This document shows, piece by piece, positions 26,134-38,767 of a stretch of DNA of 64,000 nt; position 1 is the first letter of the stretch; each line of letters opens with the position of its first letter. This DNA comes from Physella acuta (taxonomy: Eukaryota; Mollusca; Gastropoda; Physidae), in the NCBI RefSeq assembly GCF_028476545.1, contig NW_026732295.1:62001-126000 (forward strand). Reading direction: 5' to 3'. The position numbers and the translations under genes were made by a program. Below the pieces are notes generated by a model that was not told where the DNA came from, did not search any database, and saw only the letters and a list, made by a program, of their open reading frames with translations.

Positions 26134-26206
26134 GGCTCCATAGCTCAGTTGGTTAGAGCGTCTGCCTAGTAAGCAGAAGGTCGAGGGTTCGACTCCCCCT
26201 GGAGCC
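26134..26206 (+). tRNA. tRNA-Thr(AGT), unit 11
   Basis: Same sequence as unit 1. Confidence 0.93.
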
Positions 26207-26572
26207 TTTTCATTTTGTTGGTCATCAGAAGCTAGCACTAATTTTGTTACACACTATCGCATACTAAATAATTACATTTGGTCATTACATCTAGAACATA
26301 GGTAAGCTAACTATTTAGGTTGTGCGTTGAACTGGAAAATGTTTTCAAAATGTATCAAATATGGGATGAAAAAAAAGTTGTTAAGAAATAAAAATAAAAC
26401 ACATCAAGTATAATTAAGATGTAATAACATTTATTTCATTGCTCAGGCTGTATTTCATAGAATCGTTTAACTGGAGATCCTCGTATGCCAAGAAGTTTAA
26501 ATTTACACGGCTGAAGTAAGTTTCTAATTTCAAACCCAGAAATGACGATCAGAAAACAAAATTAAAAGAACA

Positions 26573-26643
26573 GGGGACACACGGGTTTGAACCGGGGACC
26601 TCTCGATCTGCAGTCGAATGCTCTACCACTGAGCTATATCCCC
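26573..26643 (-). tRNA. tRNA-Cys(GCA), unit 11, T-stem variant
   Basis: Plus strand reads acacacggg instead of acacccggg, so base 64 of the tRNA no longer pairs with C50. Shared with units 14 and 16. Confidence 0.87.
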
Positions 26644-27322
26644 GTACATCAGATACCGGATTTTATTTCAACTATAATACACATCTTTCATGGTATTAGA
26701 AAATCTTATTATTCAGGCGTATTTGTAGACTGGTATTGTATTAGCAGAATTGAATCACCATACAAGCGAACTTTTATTTTCTTCAAAACCACGCCATAAA
26801 AACGGGAACTGAAGTTCTACGTCAAACCCGTAGCAAGTAAATTCATTCCCCACAGCTTCCAACACCGACTATTACGTTCATTTATACGTATCTAAACAGG
26901 AGGTTGAGGATTAAGCACACAGTCGATATACATTGAGAAATGGTTGCTGACAAATGTTCACCCAGCACCAGCTAAATAAAAGCACATATTGTTTGAAAAT
27001 TAAAATACCAGATAGCTCAATAATCACACGTACGTTGCAAATTACTAATATAAAACAACAACATTAACTGTCTATTTTCAAGGCATACAGCTTCATAAAT
27101 GGAATTCATAGACTTTGGTAATTGAACCATGGATCTCCTGATGAGCATTTGGCGGTCATGCCACATTTACAATAATGGCAGCTTTGAGAAGGATTCTTTC
27201 CATTTCTATTTGGTCGAGTAGAGATTGTATTGTATGTTTAGGCAGATACCGATGCCTAGTAGATTGTGTTAGTACACTGATTTCACTGGTGTGTTGTATA
27301 TGAAGGGGTCTTTGGATATAAC

Positions 27323-27395
27323 GGCTCCATAGCTCAGTTGGTTAGAGCGTCTGCCTAGTAAGCAGAAGGTCGAGGGTTCGACTCCCCCTGGAGCC
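27323..27395 (+). tRNA. tRNA-Thr(AGT), unit 12
   Basis: The gene is unchanged. The upstream spacer has the longer gagtagagattgtattgtat form, also present in units 16-20 and 24. Confidence 0.93.
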
Positions 27396-27760
27396 TTTTC
27401 ATTTTGTTGGTCATCAGAAGCTAGCACTAATTTTGTTACACACTATCGCATACTAAATAATTACATTTGGTCATTACATCTAGAACATAGGTAAGCTAAC
27501 TATTTAGGTTGTGCGTTGAACTGGAAAATGTTTTCAAAATGTATCAAATATGGGATGAAAAAAAGTTGTTAAAAAATAAAAATAAAACACATCAAGCATA
27601 ATTAAAATGTAATAACATTTATTTCATTGCTCAGGCTGTATTTCATAGAATCGTTTAACTGGAGATCCTCGTATGCCAAGAAGTTTAAATTTACACGGCT
27701 GAAGTAAGTTTCTAATTTCAAACCCAGAACTGACGATCAGAAAACAAAATTAAAAGAACA

Positions 27761-27816
27761 GGGGACACCCGGGTTTGAACCGGGGACCTCTCGATCTGCA
27801 GTCGAATGCTCTACCA
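27761..27816 (-). pseudogene. tRNA-Cys(GCA), unit 12, 5' end deleted
   Basis: Carries the same 20-base loss as unit 2. Confidence 0.9.
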
Positions 27817-28485
27817 TCAGATACCGGATTTTATTTCAAATATAATACACATCTTTCATGGTATTAGAAAATCTTATTATTCAGGCGTATTTGTAGACTG
27901 GTATTGTATTAGCAGAATTGAATCACCATACAAGCGAACTTTTATTTTCTTCAGGACCACGCCATAAAAACGGGAACTGAAGTTCTACGTCAAACCCGTA
28001 GCAAGTAAATTCATTCCCCACAGCTTCCAACACCGACTATTACGTTCATTTATACGTATCTAAACAGGAGGTTGAGGATTAAGCACACAGTCGATATACA
28101 TTGAGAAATGGTTGCTGACAAATGTTCACCCAGCACCAGCTAAATAAAAGCACATATTGTTTGAAAATTAAAATACCAGATAGCTCAATAATCACACGTA
28201 CGTTGCAAATTACTAATATAAAACAACAACATTAACTGTCTATTTTCAAGGCATACAGCTTCATAAATGGAATTCATAGACTTTGGTAATTGAACCATGG
28301 ATCTCCTGATGAGCATTTGGCGGTCATGCCACATTTACAATAATGGCAGCTTTGAGAAGGATTCTTTCCATTTCTATTTGGTCTAGTAGAGATTTTATGT
28401 TTAGGCAGATATCGATGCCTAGTAGATTGTGTTAGTACACTGATTTCACTGGTGTATTGTATATGAAGGGGAGGTTGGATATAAC

Positions 28486-28558
28486 GGCTCCATAGCTCAG
28501 TTGGTTAGAGCGTCTGCCTAGTAAGCAGAAGGTCGAGGGTTCGACTCCCCCTGGAGCC
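28486..28558 (+). tRNA. tRNA-Thr(AGT), unit 13
   Basis: The gene is unchanged. The upstream flank is of the gaggttgg type. Confidence 0.93.
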
Positions 28559-28922
28559 TTTTCATTTTGTTGGTCATCAGAAGCTAGCACTAATTTTGTT
28601 ACACACTATCGCATACTAAATAATTACATTTGGTCATTACATCTAGAACATAGGTAAGCTAACTATTTAGGTTGTGCGTTGAACTGGAAAATGTTTTCAA
28701 AATGTATCAAATATGGGATGAAAAAAAGTTGTTAAAAATAAAAATAAAACACATCAAGCATAATTAAAATGTAATAACATTTATTTCATTGCTCAGGCTG
28801 TATTTCATAGAATCGTTTAAATGGAGATCCTCGTATGCCAAGAAGTTTAAATTTATACGGCTGAAGTAAGTTTCTAATTTCAAACCCAGAAATGACGATC
28901 AGAAAACAAAATTAAAAGAACA

Positions 28923-28993
28923 GGGGACACCCGGGTTTGAACCGGGGACCTCTCGATCTGCAGTCGAATGCTCTACCACTGAGCTATATCCCC
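28923..28993 (-). tRNA. tRNA-Cys(GCA), unit 13
   Basis: Matches the unit 3 reference copy. Confidence 0.93.
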
Positions 28994-29667
28994 GTACATC
29001 AGATACCGGATTGTATTTCAAATATAATACACATCTTTCATGGTATTAGAAAATCTTATTATTCAGGCGTATTTGTAGACTGGTATTGTATTAGCAGAAT
29101 TGAATCACCATACAAGCGAACTTTTATTTTCTTCAGGACCACGCCATAAAAACGGGAACTGAAGTTCTACGTCAAACCCGTAGCAAGTAAATTCATTCCC
29201 CACAGCTTCCAACACCGACTATTACGTTCATTTATACGTATCTAAACAGGAGGTTGAGGATTAAGCACACAGTCCCTATACATTGAGAAATGGTTGCTGA
29301 CAAATGTTCACCCAGCACCAGCTAAATAAAAGCACATATTGTTTGAAAATTAAAATACCAGATAGCTCAATAATCACACGTACGTTGCAAATTACTAATA
29401 TAAAACAACAACATTAACTGTCTATTTTCAAGGCATACAGCTTCATAAATGGAATTCATAGACTTTGGTAATTGAACCATGGATCTCCTGATGAGCATTT
29501 GGCGGTCATGCCACATTTACAATAATGGCAGCTTTGAGAAGGATTCTTTCCATTTCTATTTGGTCTAGTAGAGATTTTATGTTTAGGCAGATACCGATGC
29601 CTAGTAGATTGTGTTAGTACACTGATTTCACTGGTGTGTTGTATATGAAGGGGTCTTTGGATATAAC

Positions 29668-29740
29668 GGCTCCATAGCTCAGTTGGTTAGAGCGTCTGCC
29701 TAGTAAGCAGAAGGTCGAGGGTTCGACTCCCCCTGGAGCC
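29668..29740 (+). tRNA. tRNA-Thr(AGT), unit 14
   Basis: Same sequence as unit 1. Confidence 0.93.
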
Positions 29741-30106
29741 TTTTCATTTTGTTGGTCATCAGAAGCTAGCACTAATTTTGTTACACACTATCGCATACTA
29801 AATAATTACATTTGGTCATTACATCTAGAACATAGGTAAGCTAACTATTTAGGTTGTGCGTTGAACTGGAAAATGTTTTCAAAATGTATCAAATATGGGA
29901 TGAAAAAAAAGTTGTTAAGAAATAAAAATAAAACACATCAAGTATAATTAAGATGTAATAACATTTATTTCATTGCTCAGGCTGTATTTCATAGAATCGT
30001 TTAACTGGAGATCCTCGTATGCCAAGAAGTTTAAATTTACACGGCTGAAGTAAGTTTCTAATTTCAAACCCAGAAATGACGATCAGAAAACAAAATTAAA
30101 AGAACA

Positions 30107-30177
30107 GGGGACACACGGGTTTGAACCGGGGACCTCTCGATCTGCAGTCGAATGCTCTACCACTGAGCTATATCCCC
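30107..30177 (-). tRNA. tRNA-Cys(GCA), unit 14, T-stem variant
   Basis: Same T-stem change as unit 11. Confidence 0.87.
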
Positions 30178-30851
30178 GTACATCAGATACCGGATTTTAT
30201 TTCACCTATAATACACATCTTTCATGGTATTAGAAAATCTTATTATTCAGGCGTATTTGTAGACTGGTATTGTATTAGCAGAATTGAATCACCATACAAG
30301 CGAACTTTTATTTTCTTCAAAACCACGCCATAAAAACGGGAACTGAAGTTCTACGTCAAACCCGTAGCAAGTAAATTCATTCCCCACAGCTTCCAACACC
30401 GACTATTACGTTCATTTATACGTATCTAAACAGGAGGTTGAGGATTAAGCACACAGTCGATATACATTGAGAAATGGTTGCTGACAAATGTTCACCCAGC
30501 ACCAGCTAAATAAAAGCACATATTGTTTGAAAATTAAAATACCAGATAGCTCAATAATCACACGTACGTTGCAAATTACTAATATAAAACAACAACATTA
30601 ACTGTCTATTTTCAAGGCATACAGCTTCATAAATGGAATTCATAGACTTTGGTAATTGAACCATGGATCTCCTGATGAGCATTTGGCGGTCATGCCACAT
30701 TTACAATAATGGCAGCTTTGAGAACGATTATTTCCATTTCTATTTGGTCTAGTAGAGATTTTATGTTTAGGCAGATATCGATGCCTAGTAGATTGTGTTA
30801 GTACACTGATTTCACTGGTGTGTTGTATATGAAGGGGTCTTTGGATATAAC

Positions 30852-30924
30852 GGCTCCATAGCTCAGTTGGTTAGAGCGTCTGCCTAGTAAGCAGAAGGTC
30901 GAGGGTTCGACTCCCCCTGGAGCC
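30852..30924 (+). tRNA. tRNA-Thr(AGT), unit 15
   Basis: Same sequence as unit 1. Confidence 0.93.
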
Positions 30925-31289
30925 TTTTCATTTTGTTGGTCATCAGAAGCTAGCACTAATTTTGTTACACACTATCGCATACTAAATAATTACATTTGGT
31001 CATTACATCTAGAACATAGGTAAGCTAACTATTTAGGTTGTGCGTTGAACTGGAAAATGTTTTCAAAATGTATCAAATATGGGATGAAAAAAAGTTGTTA
31101 AAAAATAAAAATAAAACACATCAAGCATAATTAAAATGTAATAACATTTATTTCATTGCTCAGGCTGTATTTCATAGAATCGTTTAACTGGAGATCCTCG
31201 TATGCCAAGAAGTTTAAATTTACACGGCTGAAGTAAGTTTCTAATTTCAAACCCAGAACTGACGATCAGAAAACAAAATTAAAAGAACA

Positions 31290-31345
31290 GGGGACACCCG
31301 GGTTTGAACCGGGGACCTCTCGATCTGCAGTCGAATGCTCTACCA
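31290..31345 (-). pseudogene. tRNA-Cys(GCA), unit 15, 5' end deleted
   Basis: Carries the same 20-base loss as unit 2. Confidence 0.9.
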
Positions 31346-32019
31346 TCAGATACCGGATTTTATTTCAAATATAATACACATCTTTCATGGTATTAGAAAA
31401 TCTTATTATTCAGGCGTATTTGTAGACTGGTATTGTATTAGCAGAATTGAATCACCATACAAGCGAACTTTTATTTTCTTCAGGACCACGCCATAAAAAC
31501 GGGAACTGAAGTTCTACGTCAAACCCGTAGCAAGTAAATTCATTCCCCACAGCTTCCAACACCGACTATTACGTTCATTTATACGTATCTAAACAGGAGG
31601 TTGAGGATTAAGCACACAGTCCCTATACATTGAGAAATGGTTGCTGACAAATGTTCACCCAGCACCAGCTAAATAAAAGCACATATTGTTTGAAAATTAA
31701 AATACCAGATAGCTCAATAATCACACGTACGTTGCAAATTACTAATATAAAACAACAACATTAACTGTCTATTTTCAAGGCATACAGCTTCATAAATGGA
31801 ATTCATAGACTTTGGTAATTGAACCATGGATCTCCTGATGAGCATTTGGCGGTCATGCCACATTTACAATAATGGCAGCTTTGAGAAGGATTCTTTCCAT
31901 TTCTATTTGGTCGAGTAGAGATTGTATTGTATGTTTAGGCAGATACCGATGCCTAGTAGATTGTGTTAGTACACTGATTTCACTGGTGTGTTGTATATGA
32001 AGGGGTCTTTGGATATAAC

Positions 32020-32092
32020 GGCTCCATAGCTCAGTTGGTTAGAGCGTCTGCCTAGTAAGCAGAAGGTCGAGGGTTCGACTCCCCCTGGAGCC
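32020..32092 (+). tRNA. tRNA-Thr(AGT), unit 16
   Basis: Same sequence as unit 1. Confidence 0.93.
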
Positions 32093-32458
32093 TTTTCATT
32101 TTGTTGGTCATCAGAAGCTAGCACTAATTTTGTTACACACTATCGCATACTAAATAATTACATTTGGTCATTACATCTAGAACATAGGTAAGCTAACTAT
32201 TTAGGTTGTGCGTTGAACTGGAAAATGTTTTCAAAATGTATCAAATATGGGATGAAAAAAAAGTTGTTAAGAAATAAAAATAAAACACATCAAGTATAAT
32301 TAAGATGTAATAACATTTATTTCATTGCTCAGGCTGTATTTCATAGAATCGTTTAACTGGAGATCCTCGTATGCCAAGAAGTTTAAATTTACACGGCTGA
32401 AGTAAGTTTCTAATTTCAAACCCAGAAATGACGATCAGAAAACAAAATTAAAAGAACA

Positions 32459-32529
32459 GGGGACACACGGGTTTGAACCGGGGACCTCTCGATCTGCAGT
32501 CGAATGCTCTACCACTGAGCTATATCCCC
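32459..32529 (-). tRNA. tRNA-Cys(GCA), unit 16, T-stem variant
   Basis: Same T-stem change as unit 11. Confidence 0.87.
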
Positions 32530-33208
32530 GTACATCAGATACCGGATTTTATTTCAACTATAATACACATCTTTCATGGTATTAGAAAATCTTATTATTC
32601 AGGCGTATTTGTAGACTGGTATTGTATTAGCAGAATTGAATCACCATACAAGCGAACTTTTATTTTCTTCAGGACCACGCCATAAAAACGGGAACTGAAG
32701 TTCTACGTCAAACCCGTAGCAAGTAAATTCATTCCCCACAGCTTCCAACACCGACTATTACGTTCATTTATACGTATCTAAACAGGAGGTTGAGGATTAA
32801 GCACACAGTCCCTATACATTGATAAATGGTTGCTGACAAATGTTCACCCAGCACCAGCTAAATAAAAGCACATATTGTTTGAAAATTAAAATACCAGATA
32901 GCTCAATAATCACACGTACGTTGCAAATTACTAATATAAAACAACAACATTAACTGTCTATTTTCAAGGCATACAGCTTCATAAATGGAATTCATAGACT
33001 TTGGTAATTGAACCATGGATCTCCTGATGAGCATTTGGCGGTCATGCCACATTTACAATAATGGCAGCTTTGAGAAGGATTCTTTCCATTTCTATTTGGT
33101 CGAGTAGAGATTGTATTGTATGTTTAGGCAGATACCGATGCCTAGTAGATTGTGTTAGTACACTGATTTCACTGGTGTGTTGTATATGAAGGGGTCTTTG
33201 GATATAAC

Positions 33209-33281
33209 GGCTCCATAGCTCAGTTGGTTAGAGCGTCTGCCTAGTAAGCAGAAGGTCGAGGGTTCGACTCCCCCTGGAGCC
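33209..33281 (+). tRNA. tRNA-Thr(AGT), unit 17
   Basis: The gene is unchanged. The unit carries the first palindromic insertion. Confidence 0.93.
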
Positions 33282-33647
33282 TTTTCATTTTGTTGGTCAT
33301 CAGAAGCTAGCACTAATTTTGTTACACACTATCGCATACTAAATAATTACATTTGGTCATTACATCTAGAACATAGGTAAGCTAACTATTTAGGTTGTGC
33401 GTTGAACTGGAAAATGTTTTCAAAATGTATCAAATATGGGATGAAAAAAAAGTTGTTAAGAAATAAAAATAAAACACATCAAGTATAATTAAAATGTAAT
33501 AACATTTATTTCATTGCTCAGGCTGTATTTCATAGAATCGTTTAACTGGAGATCTTCGTATGCCAAGAAGTTTAAATTTACACGGCTGAAGTAAGTTTCT
33601 AATTTCAAACCCAGAACTGACGATCAGAAAACAAAATTAAAAGAACA

Positions 33648-33718
33648 GGGGACACCCGGGTTTGAACCGAGGACCTCTCGATCTGCAGTCGAATGCTCTA
33701 CCACTGAGCTATATCCCC
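33648..33718 (-). tRNA. tRNA-Cys(GCA), unit 17, T-stem wobble
   Basis: Plus strand ccgaggacc makes base 50 a U, which can still wobble with G64. Probably foldable. Confidence 0.9.
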
Positions 33719-34050
33719 GTACATCAGATACCGGATTGTATTTCAACTATAATACACATCTTTCATGGTATTAGAAAATCTTATTATTCAGGCGTATTTG
33801 TAGACTGGTATTGTATTAGCAGAATTGAATCACCATACAAGCGAACTTTTATTTTCTTCAGGACCACGCCATAAAAACGGGAACTGAAGTTCTACGTCAA
33901 ACCCGTAGCAAGTAAATTCATTCCCCACAGCTTCCAACACCGACTATTACGTTCATTTATACGTATCTAAACAGGAGGTTGAGGATTAAGCACACAGTCC
34001 CTATACATTGAGAAATGGTTGCTGACAAATGTTCACCCAGCACCAGCTAA

Positions 34051-34289
34051 ATAAAATACTTAAAAAAAACTTTTTAAAAAACCACGTTTTTCTTGTGGAC
34101 TAAAAAGTAGAAAATAACTATTTACATACATTTGATGACAAAAAACGTGGGTACGTTCACCATCAAATTTCCCGACCCATCTGCCCGACCCACGTTTTTT
34201 GTCATCAAATGTATGTAAATAGTTATTTTCTACTTTTTAGTCCACAAGAAAAACGTGGTTTTTTAAAAAGTTTTTTTTAAGTATTTTAT
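34051..34289. repeat. Palindrome with ~100-bp arms, copy A
   Basis: The left arm (34,051-34,152) and right arm (34,190-34,289) are complementary essentially base for base, around a 37-bp spacer. Landmarks are ccacgtttttcttgtgg on the left and ccacaagaaaaacgtgg on the right. A diverged third copy of the right arm follows at about 34,290-34,365. Transcription would give a long hairpin RNA. Confidence 0.93.
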
Positions 34290-34798
34290 TTTCTCCTTTT
34301 TAGTCCGTTGCTACACATGAAAAACGTGGTTTTTAAAAAAGTTTTTTATATAGTTTATTTTCTACTTTATCTAATGACTTGATTAAGTATGAATTGACTA
34401 AGTGTTTATAAATACACGGACTAAAAAAATCTTGAGCGACCAGGATTCGAACCTGGGTTGTCGCGGCCACAACGCGAAGTACTAACCACTATACGATCAC
34501 GGCCAGCGCGCTCGCATCGATTGGGGCCGAAGTAACTGTGTCAATAAGCCTTCAGTCTTGTCGGTATCTTTAGAAATCATGTCCTCAATTTTATGGTCCT
34601 TTGGGCGTAATTAAATTAAGCTAATTACGGTCTCTAATTGCTAGTTTTTATGATTGCATCTGAAATTGTTAGGCGAAAGTAGCCTGCATGCCAAATTTCA
34701 GAACTATAGAACAATCAGAAGTGGGCTAATTTTCGATGTCAATTTTAACAACAAACACATCCACACGAAGCTGAGTTAATAAAAACGTGTTAATAAAA
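34057..34798. mobile_element. 742-bp insertion in a satellite unit, copy A
   Basis: Other units read straight from ctaaataaaa into gcacatattg. Here 742 bp intervene, and ataaaa lies at both edges, possibly a short target duplication. The insert holds the palindrome, its extra half arm, a tRNA-His-like sequence and about 290 bp of unique AT-rich DNA. I do not recognise a transposon family. Confidence 0.75.
34433..34503 (-). pseudogene. tRNA-His(GTG)-like sequence, copy A
   Basis: On minus it begins GCCGTGATCGTATAGTGG. The anticodon stem is TCGCG/CGCGA with loop TTGTGGC (anticodon GTG) and the T stem is CCAGG/CCTGG, as in animal tRNA-His. The 3' acceptor strand reads TCGCTCA, so the three outer acceptor pairs fail. 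A run of 7 T follows. It is either a tRNA pseudogene or the tRNA-derived head of an unknown element. Confidence 0.8.
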
Positions 34799-35139
34799 GC
34801 ACATATTGTTTGAAAATTAAAATACCAGATAGCTCAATAATCACACGTTCGTTGCAAATTACTAATATAAAACAACAACATTAACTGTCTATTTTCAAGG
34901 CATACAGCTTCATAAATGGAATTCATAGACTTTGGTAATTGAACCATGGATCTCCTGATGAGCATTTGGCGGTCATGCCACATTTACAATAATGGCAGCT
35001 TTGAGAAGGATTCTTTCCATTTCTATTTGGTCGAGTAGAGATTGTATTGTATGTTTAGGCAGATACCGATGCCTAGTAGATTGTGTTAGTACACTGATTT
35101 CACTGGTGTGTTGTATATGAAGGGGTCTTTGGATATAAC

Positions 35140-35212
35140 GGCTCCATAGCTCAGTTGGTTAGAGCGTCTGCCTAGTAAGCAGAAGGTCGAGGGTTCGACT
35201 CCCCCTGGAGCC
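35140..35212 (+). tRNA. tRNA-Thr(AGT), unit 18
   Basis: Same sequence as unit 1. Confidence 0.93.
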
Positions 35213-35577
35213 TTTTCATTTTGTTGGTCATCAGAAGCTAGCACTAATTTTGTTACACACTATCGCATACTAAATAATTACATTTGGTCATTACATCTAG
35301 AACATAGGTAAGCTAACTATTTAGGTTGTGCGTTGAACTGGAAAATGTTTTCAAAATGTATCAAATATGGCATGAAAAAAACTTGTTAAAAAATAAAAAT
35401 AAAACACATCAAGCATAATTAAAATGTAATAACATTTATTTCATTGCTCAGGCTGTATTTCATAGAATCGTTTAACTGGAGATCCTCGTATGCCAAGAAG
35501 TTTAAATTTACACGGCTGAAGTAAGTTTCTAATTTCAAACCCAGAACTGACGATCAGAAAACAAAATTAAAAGAACA

Positions 35578-35648
35578 GGGGACACCCGGGTTTGAACCGG
35601 GGACCTCTCGATCTGCAGTCGAATGCTCTACCACTGAGCAATATCCCC
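35578..35648 (-). tRNA. tRNA-Cys(GCA), unit 18, position 9 variant
   Basis: Plus strand gagcaatat changes base 9 from A to U. All stems are kept. Confidence 0.9.
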
Positions 35649-36327
35649 GTACATCAGATACCGGATTTTATTTCAACTATAATACACATCTTTCATGGTA
35701 TTAGAAAATCTTATTATTCAGGCGTATTTGTAGACTGGTATTGTATTAGCAGAATTGAATCACCATACAAGCGAACTTTTATTTTCTTCAAAACCACGCC
35801 ATAAAAACGGGAACTGAAGTTCTACGTCAAACCCGTAGCAAGTAAATTCATTCCCCACAGCTTCCAACACCGACTATTACGTTCATTTATACGTATCTAA
35901 ACAGGAGGTTGAGGATTAAGCACACAGTCCCTATACATTGAGAAATGGTTGCTGACAAATGTTCACCCAGCACCAGCTAAATAAAAGCACATATTGTTTG
36001 AAAATTAAAATACCAGATAGCTCAATAATCACACGTACGTTGCAAATTACTAATATAAAACAACAACATTAACTGTCTATTTTCAAGGCATACAGCTTCA
36101 TAAATGGAATTCATAGACTTTGGTAATTGAACCATGGATCTCCTGATGAGCATTTGGCGGTCATGCCACATTTACAATAATGGCAGCTTTGAGAAGGATT
36201 CTTTCCATTTCTATTTGGTCGAGTAGAGATTGTATTGTATGTTTAGGCAGATACCGATGCCTAGTAGATTGTGTTAGTACACTGATTTCACTGGTGTGTT
36301 GTATATGAAGGGGTCTTTGGATATAAC

Positions 36328-36400
36328 GGCTCCATAGCTCAGTTGGTTAGAGCGTCTGCCTAGTAAGCAGAAGGTCGAGGGTTCGACTCCCCCTGGAGCC
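36328..36400 (+). tRNA. tRNA-Thr(AGT), unit 19
   Basis: The gene is unchanged. The unit carries the second palindromic insertion. Confidence 0.93.
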
Positions 36401-36766
36401 TTTTCATTTTGTTGGTCATCAGAAGCTAGCACTAATTTTGTTACACACTATCGCATACTAAATAATTACATTTGGTCATTACATCTAGAACATAGGTAAG
36501 CTAACTATTTAGGTTGTGCGTTGAACTGGAAAATGTTTTCAAAATGTATCAAATATGGGATGAAAAAAAAGTTGTTAAGAAATAAAAATAAAACACATCA
36601 AGTATAATTAAAATGTAATAGCATTTATTTCATTGCTCAGGCTGTATTTCATAGAATCGTTTAACTGGAGATCTTCGTATGCCAAGAAGTTTAAATTTAC
36701 ACGGCTGAAGTAAGTTTCTAATTTCAAACCCAGAACTGACGATCAGAAAACAAAATTAAAAGAACA

Positions 36767-36837
36767 GGGGACACCCGGGTTTGAACCGGGGACCTCTCGA
36801 TCTGCAGTCGAATGCTCTACCACTGAGCTATATCCCC
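36767..36837 (-). tRNA. tRNA-Cys(GCA), unit 19
   Basis: Matches the unit 3 reference copy. Confidence 0.93.
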
Positions 36838-37169
36838 GTACATCAGATACCGGATTGTATTTCAACTATAATACACATCTTTCATGGTATTAGAAAATCT
36901 TATTATTCAGGCGTATTTGTAGACTGGTATTGTATTAGCAGAATTGAATCACCATACAAGCGAACTTTTATTTTCTTCAGGACCACGCCATAAAAACGGG
37001 AACTGAAGTTCTACGTCAAACCCGTAGCAAGTAAATTCATTCCCCACAGCTTCCAACACCGACTATTACGTTCATTTATACGTATCTAAACAGGAGGTTG
37101 AGGATTAAGCACACAGTCCCTATACATTGAGAAATGGTTGCTGACAAATGTTCACCCAGCACCAGCTAA

Positions 37170-37408
37170 ATAAAATACTTAAAAAAAACTTTTTAAAAAA
37201 CCACGTTTTTCTTGTGGACTAAAAAGTAGAAAATAACTATTTACATACATTTGATGACAAAAAACGTGGGTACGTTCACCATCAAATTTCCCGACCCATC
37301 TGCCCGACCCACGTTTTTTGTCATCAAATGTATGTAAATAGTTATTTTCTACTTTTTAGTCCACAAGAAAAACGTGGTTTTTTAAAAAGTTTTTTTTAAG
37401 TATTTTAT
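37170..37408. repeat. Palindrome with ~100-bp arms, copy B
   Basis: Same structure as copy A, 3,119 bp downstream, with no arm difference that I could see. Confidence 0.93.
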
Positions 37409-37917
37409 TTTCTCCTTTTTAGTCCGTTGCTACACATGAAAAACGTGGTTTTTAAAAAAGTTTTTTATATAGTTTATTTTCTACTTTATCTAATGACTTG
37501 ATTAAGTATGAATTGACTAAGTGTTTATAAATACACGGACTAAAAAAATCTTGAGCGACCAGGATTCGAACCTGGGTTGTCGCGGCCACAACGCGAAGTA
37601 CTAACCACTATACGATCACGGCCAGCGCGCTCGCATCGATTGGGGCCGAAGTAACTGTGTCAATAAGCCTTCAGTCTTGTCGGTATCTTTAGAAATCATG
37701 TCCTCAATTTTATGGTCCTTTGGGCGTAATTAAATTAAGCTAATTACGGTCTCTAATTGCTAGTTTTTATGATTGCATCTGAAATTGTTAGGCGAAAGTA
37801 GCCTGCATGCCAAATTTCAGAACTATAGAACAATCAGAAGTGGGCTAATTTTCGATGTCAATTTTAACAACAAACACATCCACACGAAGCTGAGTTAATA
37901 AAAACGTGTTAATAAAA
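37176..37917. mobile_element. 742-bp insertion in a satellite unit, copy B
   Basis: Same insertion point, length and content as copy A. The 3,119-bp offset equals two units plus the insertion, so it came by block duplication. Confidence 0.75.
37552..37622 (-). pseudogene. tRNA-His(GTG)-like sequence, copy B
   Basis: Identical to copy A, including the mismatched acceptor. Confidence 0.8.
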
Positions 37918-38258
37918 GCACATATTGTTTGAAAATTAAAATACCAGATAGCTCAATAATCACACGTTCGTTGCAAATTACTAATATAAAACAACAACAT
38001 TAACTGTCTATTTTCAAGGCATACAGCTTTATAAATGGAATTCATAGACTTTGGTAATTGAACCATGGATCTCCTGATGAGCATTTGGCGGTCATGCCAC
38101 ATTTACAATAATGGCAGCTTTGAGAAGGATTCTTTCCATTTCTATTTGGTCGAGTAGAGATTGTATTGTATGTTTAGGCAGATACCGATGCCTAGTAGAT
38201 TGTGTTAGTACACTGATTTCACTGGTGTGTTGTATATGAAGGGGTCTTTGGATATAAC

Positions 38259-38331
38259 GGCTCCATAGCTCAGTTGGTTAGAGCGTCTGCCTAGTAAGCA
38301 GAAGGTCGAGGGTTCGACTCCCCCTGGAGCC
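38259..38331 (+). tRNA. tRNA-Thr(AGT), unit 20
   Basis: Same sequence as unit 1. Confidence 0.93.
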
Positions 38332-38696
38332 TTTTCATTTTGTTGGTCATCAGAAGCTAGCACTAATTTTGTTACACACTATCGCATACTAAATAATTAC
38401 ATTTGGTCATTACATCTAGAACATAGGTAAGCTAACTATTTAGGTTGTGCGTTGAACTGGAAAATGTTTTCAAAATGTATCAAATATGGCATGAAAAAAA
38501 CTTGTTAAAAAATAAAAATAAAACACATCAAGCATAATTAAAATGTAATAACATTTATTTCATTGCTCAGGCTGTATTTCATAGAATCGTTTAACTGGAG
38601 ATCCTCGTATGCCAAGAAGTTTAAATTTACACGGCTGAAGTAAGTTTCTAATTTCAAACCCAGAACTGACGATCAGAAAACAAAATTAAAAGAACA

Positions 38697-38767
38697 GGGG
38701 ACACCCGGGTTTGAACCGGGGACCTCTCGATCTGCAGTCGAATGCTCTACCACTGAGCAATATCCCC
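38697..38767 (-). tRNA. tRNA-Cys(GCA), unit 20, position 9 variant
   Basis: Same change as unit 18, as expected from the 3,119-bp block duplication. Confidence 0.9.
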
